Origin: an uncultured Bacilli bacterium
GTDB taxonomy: Bacteria > Bacillota_I > Bacilli_A > RFN20 > CAG-826
Direction: 5' to 3'
Assembly: GCA_944358895.1 (NCBI GenBank)
Contig: CALVSB010000015.1
Location: 1-34,695, forward strand
DNA length: 34,695 bases
The translations under genes were made by a program, and so were the position numbers. Below are positions 33,895 to 34,695 of this stretch, piece after piece. The first letter of the stretch is position 1, and every line of letters starts with the position of its first letter. The notes beneath the pieces are model-generated. The model saw only the letters and a list, made by a program, of their open reading frames with translations. It was not told the origin of the DNA and ran no database searches.

Positions 33895-34695
<801 letters not shown>

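Overview
The window looks like chromosome of a low-complexity, gut-type Firmicutes lineage (Bacilli/Erysipelotrichia/RF39-like, close to the Mollicutes side). The reasons are the gene families (YtpR, RqcH, PrkC/Stp, GlgC plus GlgD, PepV, short NAPRTase, CcpA-like LacI regulator) and a reduced version of the Bacillus gmk-priA-rsmB-rlmN-prpC-prkC-rpe-rpmB block. G+C is high for such a lineage (by eye around 60 %, not computed). The code is standard: TGG encodes Trp and TGA is used as a stop many times. Genes are tightly packed with many ATGA/GTGA overlaps. No tRNA, rRNA, CRISPR, insertion sequence, phage or defence module was recognised.

Layout. 1-560: an AT-richer edge, a tiny lipoprotein and a bidirectional terminator. 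557-2573: groES-groEL behind a strong promoter carrying a degenerate CIRCE (HrcA) operator. 2698-3702: a CcpA-like LacI regulator. 9144 down to 3987: a six-gene cofactor/housekeeping operon (coaX, ECF S component, pepV, trmB, ytpR, NAPRTase). 9241-10844: a two-TM protein and a large lipoprotein that overlap tail to tail. 17142 down to 11040: glgC-glgD-glgA-leuS, with a cre-like site upstream. 17570-17764: rpmB. 23864 down to 17826: hypothetical, RsmB-like, rlmN, stp, prkC, rpe, membrane protein. 26800 down to 24019: gmk-priA. 27250-29495 (+): rqcH and a choline-kinase-like gene. 31775 down to 29492: ppa and an unusual VanZ-family protein. 31847-32647 (+): a thioredoxin-like lipoprotein. 33864 down to 32635: an ATP-grasp protein. 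34695 down to 33895: end of the F1F0 ATP synthase operon (atpD partial, atpC).

How they work together. The coaX operon joins CoA supply (probable pantothenate uptake and phosphorylation) with NAD salvage (NAPRTase) and peptide use (PepV). The glg genes make ADP-glucose and glycogen, plausibly under catabolite control by a regulator like the one at 2698-3702. The 23864-17826 operon couples ribosome/tRNA modification with a Ser/Thr kinase and phosphatase pair.

The most unusual points are: an RsmB homologue that has lost its SAM motif and both catalytic cysteines; a VanZ protein with a roughly 420-residue Ig-like extracytoplasmic insertion; a PrkC reduced to a soluble kinase domain; a small lipoprotein that looks like an internally deleted copy of the large one; three convergent gene pairs that overlap without terminators; and an unexplained 450-bp non-coding stretch with an orphan terminator before gmk. 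I see no clear multi-gene novel system.
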